The position numbers and the translations under genes are program-made. From the NCBI RefSeq assembly GCF_003116585.1, contig NZ_QEHM01000008.1:124001-188000 (forward strand): DNA of 64,000 nucleotides, in the 5' to 3' direction. Position 1 is the first letter of the stretch; each line of letters starts with the position of its first letter. Shown in pieces: positions 1 to 8,880 of this stretch. The notes under the pieces are model-generated. The model was not told where the DNA came from, searched no databases, and saw nothing but the letters and a program-made list of their open reading frames with translations. Origin of the DNA: Albibacillus kandeliae. GTDB lineage: Bacteria > Pseudomonadota > Alphaproteobacteria > Rhodobacterales > Rhodobacteraceae.

Positions 1-2007
1 GCTGGCCTGAGTCGGTTCCGGGCGCGCGGCGACGGCGCTGACCGCACTGGAGATACGCACCGAGCTCGGGACCCGCGCGATACGCGTCTCGATGGTGTCC
101 TGATCGACCATCAGCGCAGAGAGGACCGCGCCGAAGCGGTGCCGCGAGAGCGACAGCTCGAGGTCGTCGATGACCCGGCTCGCGGCCTCCTGCTTTTCGG
201 TAATGCGCTGCTCGACATCGTCGGAGACATGGAACGGCGCCATCGACCGGGTGATGTCGGCGACGATCTGGTCAAGCTGGACGCGGATCTGGCGGAGCTT
301 GGCGTCGGGCTTGCAGACACGGGCCAGGGCATCGGTAAGGTAGGTCACGCCGCCGTCGTTCAGCGCCAGCGCGGCGTTCCAAGCGGCCTCGGGGTCGGCG
401 AAATGCGCCTGCACCGGCGCGGCTTCGAGGCATCCGGCCTTCAGCTCGGCGATGCGCGCCTCCTTCTCGGGGCGGATCCGGATCTCGCGCTTGTCGGGGC
501 CGTATTCGATCAGCCCCTCGACGAAGTAGTTCGGGTTGCGCAGCCAGAAACAGTTGTCGAAGGGCCGCCCCGGGGTCCATTCCTCGACCCATCCGTCCTG
601 CCCCCGCCCGAAACGTTCGAGCAGCGAGGCCTTCATCCGCCGTTCGAACCGCGAGGTTGCGCCGCCATCGGCCGCGCTGTCGCCGAGTTGCATGTCGAAC
701 TTGGTCAGCACGAAGAACAGCGCGGTATCGGTCTTGCTGCGCACCGAGGGCCTGTCGCCGTGGGTCAGCGCGATCCAGTTGTCGACGAGGCCGGGCAGAT
801 CCAGCGTCTCCATGTTGCTGCCCGGGACGCAGAGCAGCATCGAGGTGATTTCCTGGTTCTCGACGTAGCGGTCGAACAGATAGGCGACCTTCCCGCGCAG
901 CAGCAGTTCGTGCAGGTTCTTGTCGAGGTTGCCGAGCGTCTTGGTCAGCGGTTCCTCGAACCGGTTGCGCGCACCGGGGAAATCCAGCAGATCGGTGCGC
1001 CCGAAGAGGTCCGAGGGCTGTTCGGCCATCGGGAACACCAGCTCGGCCGCCAGCGCACAGAGCTCGGCGCGATCCATGTTCAGGCGCTGCCCGGTTGGGG
1101 TCTGGACCGCCAGCGGCGGGCCGACATCTTCGCCCCGGAGGCCGCGGAGCGTCTTGACGTCGATAATCGACTGCTCGCGCGGCACCAGCGCCGCGATCTC
1201 GACGTGGAGCGAGGCCGCGTGTCCTAGGCGCGCCAGCGCCCCGGCCAGTTGGGCGTAGAGGTCGCCGAGCGCCTCATGACGGCCCCAGAGGATCGAGAAA
1301 AACGCCGCGCGATCCGTGAGCGAGAGGCCGGGGGCGATCTCGGCTGCCTCCTCCCAGAAAGGCTTCAAGGCCGCCGCGTAAGCGCTTTTTCTGAATACGT
1401 TTTCCACGTACTCCCCGACTTCGAGAACGGCATCGGCATCGAGCCCGGGCACCGGCGCGCCAGCGCGGGGACGGAACGCATCGAGGTGGGCCGCGATCTC
1501 CTGCGGTTCAGGCGGGATCTCGGACTCGTCGCCATCGTTGAAGAACGAGTTCAGAACGGTCCGGAGGATGTCGGCTTCGCCCAGCAGGGTCAGCTTGATC
1601 GGATAGCCCTCAGGCGCGGGCTCCTTGCGCATGGTAAAGCGGGTTACCAAGCCGGTGCTCTCACCCTCTCCTTCAGGGTTCACCTGAGATATGTAGTCCA
1701 ACATGCCGTCATTGCTTGGAAAATCTCCAACAAGGCGTCCGCCGGACGGACGCGCGAGGACCGACACCAGGAACGACTTTCCCGCCTGGCTGGGGCCGAA
1801 AACCGAGACCGACATGGGCGTGACGGCCGAGCTGCCCAGCCGGCGCGCGCGGCGCACGGACTTGCGCAGCGATCGGGTCAGCGACCGCGCCTCGGCGCCG
1901 ACTAGATCTGCGTTCTCGGGCTGACCCAGCCAGCCCAGCGCCTCGACCGCCAGCCGCTCGAGGTCGGCGCAGTCGGCGGCAAGCTTGTTCTGTTCCTCAG
2001 TGCTCAT
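1..2007 (-). CDS. srfC: SrfC-family putative virulence effector, GTPase-like P-loop protein (3' end outside window)
   Basis: The frame stays open from the ATG at 2007 to base 1, so at least 669 residues are encoded and the C-terminus is missing. A P-loop GPSQAGKS lies at residues 71-78. A DFPG segment near residue 340 and TKFD near residue 434 look like the G3 and G4 motifs of GTPases. This fits the SrfC family, whose members are P-loop proteins with a long helical C-terminal part. It is the last visible gene of the operon, 18 bases after srfB, and partnership with SrfB is the rule in srf loci. Biochemical role is not established; membrane or protein remodelling powered by nucleotide hydrolysis is inference. 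The start is clear because the stop of srfB lies just upstream. Confidence 0.8.
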   Translation of the reverse strand, partial: MSTEEQNKLAADCADLERLAVEALGWLGQPENADLVGAEARSLTRSLRKSVRRARRLGSSAVTPMSVSVFGPSQAGKSFLVSVLARPSGGRLVGDFPSNDGMLDYISQVNPEGEGESTGLVTRFTMRKEPAPEGYPIKLTLLGEADILRTVLNSFFNDGDESEIPPEPQEIAAHLDAFRPRAGAPVPGLDADAVLEVGEYVENVFRKSAYAAALKPFWEEAAEIAPGLSLTDRAAFFSILWGRHEALGDLYAQLAGALARLGHAASLHVEIAALVPREQSIIDVKTLRGLRGEDVGPPLAVQTPTGQRLNMDRAELCALAAELVFPMAEQPSDLFGRTDLLDFPGARNRFEEPLTKTLGNLDKNLHELLLRGKVAYLFDRYVENQEITSMLLCVPGSNMETLDLPGLVDNWIALTHGDRPSVRSKTDTALFFVLTKFDMQLGDSAADGGATSRFERRMKASLLERFGRGQDGWVEEWTPGRPFDNCFWLRNPNYFVEGLIEYGPDKREIRIRPEKEARIAELKAGCLEAAPVQAHFADPEAAWNAALALNDGGVTYLTDALARVCKPDAKLRQIRVQLDQIVADITRSMAPFHVSDDVEQRITEKQEAASRVIDDLELSLSRHRFGAVLSALMVDQDTIETRIARVPSSVRISSAVSAVAARPEPTQAS

Positions 2008-2025
2008 ACCCTAGTTACCCGTTGC

Positions 2026-5000
2026 TCACAGCCGGAACAGGCCGGTGTCGATCCAGTATTCATCTTCGAAGCCCAGTGTATGTAATCTGAGCCGCACATC
2101 GGTCTTCCTGAGACCGCCGCCCTCGGCATCTTCCACATCCGACGGGGCAAACGCCTCGCGCATCGCCTCTCGCTTGAGGACCGATTCCGAGGTTTCCCTG
2201 TCGGGGTCGTCATCGAAGTCGGTCCGCTCGAAGGTGACTTTGAGCGGCGCCAGCGCCTCTACCCGGGGCGACGCGAAGTCGAGCCGGTAGAGAGGCGTGG
2301 TGGTCCAGCGCTCCAGCGGAAGCTGGCGTGAGCCGAGGTAGATCGGCGTATACATCGTCAGCGTCGCGATCATGTCCGCCGGGCTCTTGCGCTTGTCGAG
2401 GTCGACGTTGGAGAAGAGTACCCGGTCGTTGGTGATCTGGCCCGAGCTGTCCATCTCGCCGATGTAGCGCGCGGTGGACTGCATCCGGAAGGCCCGCGTA
2501 TCGACCTTGAAGTTCGGGATGCGCGACTCCGACAGGGCGATCAGCATCCCGCCCACCGCGACGGTGGACTTGGGGTCGCCGATCCGCTGGGTCACCGGAT
2601 CGCGGAAGGGATACCAGCGCCCGGTCTTGTAGGCGTGCATCGAGACCAGCCGGTGCGGCGGCACCGCCATCATCTCCTCGAAGACGGACCGCACCGCAGG
2701 CAGACGCGAGGGGCGCCCGGTCAGCAGCACCACGTCGACGCCAAGGTGGTCGATGACCTCGGCCATGTTCGACAGCACCTGCTGGAAGACTTCGCGCGCC
2801 ACGGCGTCCACGTCCTCGCGGGAGAAGCCCAGCGTCACGTCTTCGAGCCGGAAGCCCTCGGCGCCCAGCGCGATGGCGGCGTCCTCGATATAGGCGACCA
2901 GTTCGCGCGGCACCTCGGCCGCCTCCTCGCCGATCTCGCGCAGGCGGGGCAGCGTATCGGCCACGCGCACCGAGAGCGTTTCGAACTCCTCGGCGGTTTC
3001 GCAGACCTTGAGGATCGCGATGGCGAGCGGCACCAGCACGCGCAGGGCGAACTGGCGGCGTTTCTGCACCGTCTTCTGGTCCTGGCCGCCGATGTCGCCT
3101 GCAAAGAGTTCACGCAGCTTGTCCCCGGCAAAGCGCCCGCCCGCAGCCTCGATGGCGGACTGGAGACCGGGCAGCACGACAGAGGCGATGACCCGCTGCA
3201 ACAGCTCGTCCCCGGCGACGCGGAAGCCCTCGCGGAAGTTCTGCTCGGGGTTCAGGACGCGGCCCGCCTCGCCCTTGTAGGTCGTCACCATCAGGTCGGT
3301 GGTGCCGCCCCCGATGTCGATGCAGGCCAGGCGCAGCGAGGGCTCGCCCTCGCGTTCCCGTCCCTTGAGACGCAGGAAACGGTCGATGCGCCCGTCGAAT
3401 TTCTGGGTCAGTTCCGAGTAGAGCCAGACGAGATGCGTGCAGCTGGCCTCGTCCCAGTCGACGATCAGCTCGGGCATCCGGCTGATAGTGCTTTCGCCGT
3501 CCTTGAGCCCCAGCATGGTCCAGACTAGCTTGAGCGCGCCCCGCGCCTTGGAGCGGATGATGGCCTGCTCCTGCGCGGTGGTTGCGGTCGGCAGGGTCAG
3601 GATGATCCGGTCGAGCCGCCGGGGCAGTTCCGATTGCGGACGCCGCGCACGACCCGCCGGGGCGTTCACCTGGATCAGCGCATGGGCGATGATCTCGGCC
3701 AGCATGAACCCGAAGAGCGAGGCGCGGGCAAAGCGCGGGCGGATCGCCGGGGTGGTCGGGGTGCTGCCACGCGGGCGCAGCTTGGCGCCCTCGTCCTCGC
3801 GGATCTGGTCCAGCACATCGCCCGCCTCGTTCAGGTGACGCATGGCGGCGCGCAGGGACTTGGGCAGGTTGTTGGGATCGCTGTGGTGATGAAACCGCCA
3901 GTCGGTCGGCGCCGGGGTATCATCCCAGAGGTAGCGCTTGGGGCTAGACAGGCCCGAGGCGGTCTCGGTCCCCTCCTCGCTGGCGACAAGGCGCAGCGCC
4001 TCGGGGCCCATGCGGACGATGGAGGGCCAGAGGAAGGCGTTGCGCCGCCCCGAGCGGCTGGCATAGCGCTCGTCCCCCATCAGGTGCTCGGCAAACTCCA
4101 CGCGGGATTCGAAGAGCCCGGAGTAGACGAACTCGGGCCGCGAGAGATCGCGCACCTCCAGCGGGAAGGACCGGGCAAGGTCCAGCCGGGTCTCGCCGGG
4201 AAAGCGTTCGATCAGGATGCCGCAGGTGCGCGAGTTGCCGATGTCGAGCACCAGTTCCGCCTCGACCGGGGTAACGCTGTCACGGCTGCTGACAGTATTG
4301 GCAAGGCGGATGCGCGGGATGCTGACGGCATGGTCGATCACCCGCAGGAAGGCGAGGTAGCGCGCCCAGTGCTCGAACTTGTGCGGGAGCGTCTCGTGCG
4401 TCACCTTGCGCCCGGGACGTTCCGCCCGTTTGAAGGCCATGAACAGCTCGTCCAGCCAGTCCGAAACCCATTTCTGAAGGTCCAGCACCTCGCCCGAGTC
4501 GTCGGTTTCCAGGCGCCGCAGGTACCAGTCCATCGCCACCGGGTCCGAGACAAAGCGGAAATCGCGGGCCTTTTCGGCATCGGAGCGATCGGGGCCGAGG
4601 TAGTGCAATGGACCGGGGCTCTCGACCAGCGCGGTATCCAGCGCCAGCTGCACCCGGTGGGTGTCGCCCGTCGTGGCATCGGGTTCGTCCAGTTCCACCA
4701 CCCGCATACGGGCCCATGCGGACGGGCCCGGGTCAAAGCGTTCCTCGCCGCCGGGGCCACGGTCGTTCTTGATCCGCAGCACCGGGACCGGCACCCATTT
4801 CGAAAGGTAGGGGTCGAGGGCCGCCGAGGGGCGGATGCTGTACTCGTCATCGTCCGCCCGGGCCGCCGCCTCGATCTGCTCGTCCGTCTCCGGATCGCCC
4901 GTCATCGGAACCAACGCCCACTCCTGCGCCGCCTCGGTGCCGCCCACCACGCGCTCGACAAAGCGGGCGCTGCGCAGATCGAGCGTATCGAGACGGAACC

Positions 5001-5091
5001 CGAAGTCGAGCACCTGCGTCCCCGAGTAGGGCACCAGGGTGATGTCGTCGTGCCAGTCCGGCAATGGAGCGAGATGATCTGGAGTCTGCAT
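2026..5091 (-). CDS. srfB: SrfB-family protein, actin/Hsp70-fold ATPase-like
   Basis: The product has 1021 residues, the usual size for SrfB. Three stretches suggest an actin/Hsp70-type nucleotide-binding fold: LVLDIGNSRTCGI at about 280-292 (phosphate 1), CIDIGGGTTDLMV near 590 (phosphate 2), and VVLLTGRPSRLPAVR near 785 (adenosine loop). The N-terminal ~270 residues before the first motif have no domain I recognise. SrfB was named from Salmonella genes controlled by SsrB and is widespread in Proteobacteria, but its molecular task is unknown. Here it sits 5 bases after the YfaP-like membrane protein gene and 18 bases before srfC, so the products are probably made together. Family call is secure; ATPase activity is inferred from motifs. 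Confidence 0.9.
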   Translation of the reverse strand: MQTPDHLAPLPDWHDDITLVPYSGTQVLDFGFRLDTLDLRSARFVERVVGGTEAAQEWALVPMTGDPETDEQIEAAARADDDEYSIRPSAALDPYLSKWVPVPVLRIKNDRGPGGEERFDPGPSAWARMRVVELDEPDATTGDTHRVQLALDTALVESPGPLHYLGPDRSDAEKARDFRFVSDPVAMDWYLRRLETDDSGEVLDLQKWVSDWLDELFMAFKRAERPGRKVTHETLPHKFEHWARYLAFLRVIDHAVSIPRIRLANTVSSRDSVTPVEAELVLDIGNSRTCGILIERFPGETRLDLARSFPLEVRDLSRPEFVYSGLFESRVEFAEHLMGDERYASRSGRRNAFLWPSIVRMGPEALRLVASEEGTETASGLSSPKRYLWDDTPAPTDWRFHHHSDPNNLPKSLRAAMRHLNEAGDVLDQIREDEGAKLRPRGSTPTTPAIRPRFARASLFGFMLAEIIAHALIQVNAPAGRARRPQSELPRRLDRIILTLPTATTAQEQAIIRSKARGALKLVWTMLGLKDGESTISRMPELIVDWDEASCTHLVWLYSELTQKFDGRIDRFLRLKGREREGEPSLRLACIDIGGGTTDLMVTTYKGEAGRVLNPEQNFREGFRVAGDELLQRVIASVVLPGLQSAIEAAGGRFAGDKLRELFAGDIGGQDQKTVQKRRQFALRVLVPLAIAILKVCETAEEFETLSVRVADTLPRLREIGEEAAEVPRELVAYIEDAAIALGAEGFRLEDVTLGFSREDVDAVAREVFQQVLSNMAEVIDHLGVDVVLLTGRPSRLPAVRSVFEEMMAVPPHRLVSMHAYKTGRWYPFRDPVTQRIGDPKSTVAVGGMLIALSESRIPNFKVDTRAFRMQSTARYIGEMDSSGQITNDRVLFSNVDLDKRKSPADMIATLTMYTPIYLGSRQLPLERWTTTPLYRLDFASPRVEALAPLKVTFERTDFDDDPDRETSESVLKREAMREAFAPSDVEDAEGGGLRKTDVRLRLHTLGFEDEYWIDTGLFRL

Positions 5092-5096
5092 ACGGC

Positions 5097-6314
5097 CTAT
5101 CTTGAAATACTTATGTTCAGTGTCCAGTCCCGCTGGTTGCCCCCGAGGATAGCTTCATAGCTCTGCGAAGGTCCATCTCGGCGCAGAACGGTCAGAACAA
5201 CACGCTTGGGGCCCGGGGTTCGTTCCTTGTAGAGATGCGCCTGCACCACGTAGATACCCGTCATCGCAGGCTCGAACACCACGTTTTCAACCGGATCGGC
5301 AACGATCCCCTGTGACCGCATGTTGGCGTCGAGGTCCAGCGTGCCGTTGCAGGCGGTCTTGTTGCGGAAGAAGACGCGCTCGCCCGTCGGGCAGGTCACG
5401 TGCAGGTCGATGTCGTCCGAGGTGGACCACTGAAGCGCAAAGTTCAGATCGCCGCGGCTGGCGCCCCGTTCTTCCAGCCTCTGGGTCAGTTCCTCGTCCG
5501 GCTCCGGCACTTCGGGCAGCATCGCCTGTTCCTGCGGCTCGGGGCGGCATTCGCGCCCGGTGCGGGCCAGATCGTACTCCAGCGTCGCCACCTCGTCTTC
5601 CAGCGCGCGCCCCTCGGTCAGCACGGCCTCCAGCCGCCCCTCGGGGGCGCGGCAGTGATCGAACCACCCCGGCGCAAGGGCACAGGGCGCGATCAGCAGG
5701 TAGAGGATAGCCCCGATCATCGCCGCCAGCAGCAGCCAGCCCAGCAAGATCAGGATCCACCAGGGCGCGCGTGAGGGGGCCGCCGTCGCCGTGGCAGCCA
5801 CCGGCGCGGGGGGCACGGGCGCAACCGGACGCGGCACCATTGCGGTCAGCACGCCCCGGACCGCGCGGGCCTCGCTGCGGTGCCAGGCCCAATGCACGAG
5901 GATCGGTCGTAGCGCGCCGCCGTCGTCGCGGGCGGCAAAGATCATCTCCTCGCCGGGGATCTCGATGGCGTTCGCCAGCGCCTCGCCCAACCGCTGGTCA
6001 TCGGGGTCGGCAGAGAGGGCAAGGCGGTCTGCCTCGGCCCTGATGTCGCCGATCAGGCTGCCGATCCGGTCCCGCAGCGCGGCCTGTTCCGCCTCGTCAA
6101 GTTCAGGCAGGCGCACCACCGGCCCACCCGCTCCGGCGTGCCAGTCGATGCTGTCCCCATGCTCGGTCGCGACGGGCTCGGCAAAGAGCGCGGCATGATC
6201 CTTGGACAGGCGCGCCCGCAGGATACCCGTGACCAGCTCGTACGAGCGCTGCGCCGCCGTTCCCAGCGGTTGCAGCCCCTCGGGCGACGTGGTGACGAGG
6301 ACCCTGTCCCGCAT
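5097..6314 (-). CDS. SrfA-like membrane-anchored protein with C-terminal DUF2135/YfaP-like domain
   Basis: 405 residues in four parts. Residues 1-160 form a soluble domain related to the N-terminus of the next upstream gene product (shared LFAEP and an ISW/IDW-x-G-pattern). After a Pro/Ala linker, one membrane helix spans about 185-209. A coiled-coil-like stalk follows (225-256) ending at Cys256. The last part (290-405) resembles DUF2135/YfaP domains, with WSTSDDIDLHVTCPTGE and a later LDLDAN strand. Topology is probably N-terminus in the cytoplasm and C-terminus in the periplasm. It lies between the protease and srfB genes in one tight operon and occupies the place of srfA in other srf loci. 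The function is unknown; a periplasmic binding or adhesion role is inference. Confidence 0.7.
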   Translation of the reverse strand: MRDRVLVTTSPEGLQPLGTAAQRSYELVTGILRARLSKDHAALFAEPVATEHGDSIDWHAGAGGPVVRLPELDEAEQAALRDRIGSLIGDIRAEADRLALSADPDDQRLGEALANAIEIPGEEMIFAARDDGGALRPILVHWAWHRSEARAVRGVLTAMVPRPVAPVPPAPVAATATAAPSRAPWWILILLGWLLLAAMIGAILYLLIAPCALAPGWFDHCRAPEGRLEAVLTEGRALEDEVATLEYDLARTGRECRPEPQEQAMLPEVPEPDEELTQRLEERGASRGDLNFALQWSTSDDIDLHVTCPTGERVFFRNKTACNGTLDLDANMRSQGIVADPVENVVFEPAMTGIYVVQAHLYKERTPGPKRVVLTVLRRDGPSQSYEAILGGNQRDWTLNISISR

Positions 6315-6323
6315 GGTCTGCCC

Positions 6324-8048
6324 CTACTGGCCGTCGGTGGACGCGGCGCCGGGGCGCACCACCACCGGGCGGCACGGGGTCGCGTCGAGCACGGGCGCCG
6401 CCGCCGTGCCATCAAGGAAGGCCAGCAGGTCGGCGGAGGTCAGGGCAAAGCCGCGGTTCTGCATCGGTCCCTTGCGCACGAAGGAGTTCACCCCGACGAG
6501 GCGGCCGCACATGTCGACCAGCGGGCCGCCGGAATTGCCCGAACTCAGCGCCGCGGAATGCATCAGCACGTGGGTCTGGTCCGACAGCTGCTGTTCGGTG
6601 TTCACGATGCCGTCGGTCACGGTCAGCTCCGGCACTGCGGCCACGTCGCCCCGGCTGAGCGCGGCAAAGCCCGCGTCGGTCTCCAGCACATCGCCGGGGA
6701 AGCCTGCAGCGACCACATTGGCCAGCTTGAGCGATGTTTCGGGCACATGGACCGGCAGCGGCGGCAGCCCCTCGTCGGCGATCTGGAGCAGCGCGAAATC
6801 GGCACCGGTGTCGAGCAGGGGTCCGGCGCGCTTGACCACGGTGGCGGCCTGCGGGGCAGAGAGCCCTGCCCCTGCCACGAAGATCTCGGACCCCGTTCCC
6901 AGCGCCTGTTCGATGACGTGATAGTTGGTGACGATCAGCCCCGGCGCGATCGAGAATCCGGACCCGAGGGCGAGCTCGCCGTTGCCGGAGGACAAAACCA
7001 TCACCGTGCTGGCCTCGAGCCGGGCAAGCAGGCTGACCTCGCCATCCGCGCCGTCGGGCACGACCACGCGGTTGCTGCGGCTCGGCAGCATGGCGTCCGG
7101 CTCGGCCTCGGCGCGGGCCTCGGGCGCGGTGCCGAGCTCGGGCGGTGTCAGCCCCTCGGGAGTCAGGCCGCCGGGCAGGATCAATTCGCCATCGGCCCGG
7201 CATTGCGCCCCGGCGAGCGCCTGCTGCAGCCGGGTCCGCCGCGCCTGCAACGCTTCGTTCTCGGCGCGGGCGGCGCCGAGGATGCGGGCCTCGGTGACCG
7301 CCACTGGCGCGGCGGCGTTGAACAGGCGGGTGCCCGGCATCAGCAGCCAGGCCAGCGTGCCACCGGCCAGCAGCAGCAGGACCAGCAGCGGCACCCAGGC
7401 CAGCGGGCTGATCCCCCGGCGCGGCGCCGGCGCGGGTGGATCAGCGGGCACGGTTGGCGCGCCCCCTGTCGGCGGCGGCGGCGGTGGCACGTCGCTCCCC
7501 TGAGCGCGCCCGTCAGGTGGTGCGGCGGCGGCCGGGGGCGCACTCGCCGCCATCGGGGCGGCTGGCAGATACCGGCCAATGGTCGCCGCGTAGTGGTCCG
7601 GTCGGGCCGTGGCCGCCGCCCCCTTGCCGCCCGGCATCAGCCCCCAGTTCACGATCACCGGGAGCCCGTCGACCACCAGCACGTCGCCCTCGCCATAGAG
7701 CGAGAGCGCACCAGCGAGCAACCCGTCTCCTGCCCCGGTGTCCGCCAAGGCGCGCAGCGGGCGCAGGTGATCGGACAGGTAGCGCTGGATCAGCGCGCGT
7801 TCCGCCCCCTCGAGCCGGTCGAGCGCGCGGGCCTCGCCGCCCCCGGGCCCGTACCACGAGATTGTTGGCGGCGCCTGGTCGTTGCCACGGCTGATCAGCG
7901 GCTCGGCAAAGAGTTCGGCGGCCTCGGGCCCCAGTCGCGCGGCGAGGAGATCGACCAGCTCGTCGTAGCGTTCCAGAACGGGACGGCCGCCCGCCTCGAC
8001 GAAATCCTCGGCCGTCACCCGCGTCTTGGTCAGGAACTGCTTGCTCAT
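6324..8048 (-). CDS. Membrane-anchored trypsin-like serine protease of the srf locus
   Basis: 574 residues. The N-terminal domain (1-165) is related to that of the neighbouring YfaP-like protein. A Pro-rich linker leads to a membrane helix at about 214-237, a helical stalk (250-283, ending in Cys283), and a chymotrypsin-fold protease domain (340-550). The catalytic triad is visible: His377 in VTNYHVI, Asp417 in GADFALLQ and Ser506 in SSGNSGGPL. The protease should face the periplasm. There is no PDZ domain, unlike DegP/HtrA. The start overlaps the stop of the upstream gene by four bases (ATGA), so translation is coupled. Target unknown; processing of a partner from the same operon is a reasonable inference. 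Confidence 0.85.
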   Translation of the reverse strand: MSKQFLTKTRVTAEDFVEAGGRPVLERYDELVDLLAARLGPEAAELFAEPLISRGNDQAPPTISWYGPGGGEARALDRLEGAERALIQRYLSDHLRPLRALADTGAGDGLLAGALSLYGEGDVLVVDGLPVIVNWGLMPGGKGAAATARPDHYAATIGRYLPAAPMAASAPPAAAAPPDGRAQGSDVPPPPPPTGGAPTVPADPPAPAPRRGISPLAWVPLLVLLLLAGGTLAWLLMPGTRLFNAAAPVAVTEARILGAARAENEALQARRTRLQQALAGAQCRADGELILPGGLTPEGLTPPELGTAPEARAEAEPDAMLPSRSNRVVVPDGADGEVSLLARLEASTVMVLSSGNGELALGSGFSIAPGLIVTNYHVIEQALGTGSEIFVAGAGLSAPQAATVVKRAGPLLDTGADFALLQIADEGLPPLPVHVPETSLKLANVVAAGFPGDVLETDAGFAALSRGDVAAVPELTVTDGIVNTEQQLSDQTHVLMHSAALSSGNSGGPLVDMCGRLVGVNSFVRKGPMQNRGFALTSADLLAFLDGTAAAPVLDATPCRPVVVRPGAASTDGQ

Positions 8049-8734
8049 TGCGGCTCTCTCCCGGCACGGCGCAGCGTTGCGCTGCTCCGCCCGTTGATCT
8101 CCGGTTGAAAGGTCTCACACTGGGCGGCGCCCGCCGCGTCCAATGCACAGGTGATGTCACGGCGGAAGATGAACCAGCCCGCATCGCATTGCAGCTTGCC
8201 CGGCTCGCGCATGGTCAGGCGGCCGTCGCCGATGGCCCCGGTCAGGACGCCCTCGCAGAGTGTTCCGTCGGTCGCGCGCATCTCTTCGCGGCCATTGCCA
8301 TTCTCGTCGAAGCAGATGCGCCAGTGGTTGAACTGGACGATGTCTCCGGTATCGACGTCGCGGACCTGGTAATCGCTCTGGAGTTCCCAGCAGCCCTCCA
8401 TCACCGAAATATCGTCTTCTTCGAAGGCTTCCGGCGCCAGTCCGCTCGGCGTTTCGGGAATGACCGGCGGAGGCGGCGGTGGCGGCTCGGCCACGCATTG
8501 CAGCAGCGCAAGGTCGCGCTCCAGCCGGGTGACATCGGCGGCGAGATCGGCGGTCATGGCGCGTTCGGCGGCCAGATCGCGGCGTGTCGCCGCCGCCTCG
8601 GGCGTATCGCAGACGCTCAGCACACCGAACACAGGCAGCCGGACACCGCAGGCAGGCAGCAGCAGCGCCGCCGAGGCGGCTACCGCGGCAACCAGCAGCG
8701 CGGCCATGAGCAGGACGGCAAGCCGCCCCATCAC
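8045..8734 (-). CDS. Small membrane-anchored Cys-rich protein, first gene of srf operon
   Basis: 229 residues: a hydrophobic N-terminal helix (about 5-27), a coiled-coil-like stretch (45-80) ending in Cys80, a run of seven prolines, and a C-terminal domain (112-229) with several Cys residues and the pattern GCWELQSDYQV ... NHWRICFDENGNG. It repeats the anchor-stalk-Cys-linker design of the two following proteins but lacks their N-terminal soluble domain. The leader is most likely an uncleaved anchor; a lipobox is not evident. A purine-rich ribosome site (GAGGAGA) lies 8 bases upstream of the ATG. I do not recognise the C-terminal domain beyond its occurrence with srf-type genes. Transcription of the operon probably begins in the 146-base gap upstream. 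Confidence 0.65.
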   Translation of the reverse strand: MMGRLAVLLMAALLVAAVAASAALLLPACGVRLPVFGVLSVCDTPEAAATRRDLAAERAMTADLAADVTRLERDLALLQCVAEPPPPPPPVIPETPSGLAPEAFEEDDISVMEGCWELQSDYQVRDVDTGDIVQFNHWRICFDENGNGREEMRATDGTLCEGVLTGAIGDGRLTMREPGKLQCDAGWFIFRRDITCALDAAGAAQCETFQPEINGRSSATLRRAGREPQ

Positions 8735-8880
8735 CCTTTCTCCTCTGGCCTGACCGCCACCCGAATTCCCTAGAAATTCCGTACTCTAACGGCGTCAGGT
8801 TACGCTTTTCGCTGGAACAACCGCAAGCGCCCTCTGCCGCGACCGGCGGGCTTTGGCAGGCGCGCGCGACCGCGAGGGGG

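Noticed and set aside
139-1227. Long plus-strand reading frame
   Set aside because: It is antisense to srfC; composition is that of a shadow frame in GC-rich DNA and no domain is visible.
3634-5160. 508-codon plus-strand frame
   Set aside because: Antisense to srfB, whose motifs and length are clear.
6138-8108. 656-codon plus-strand frame
   Set aside because: Antisense to the protease and YfaP-like genes; product is Arg/Gly/Gln-rich without domains.
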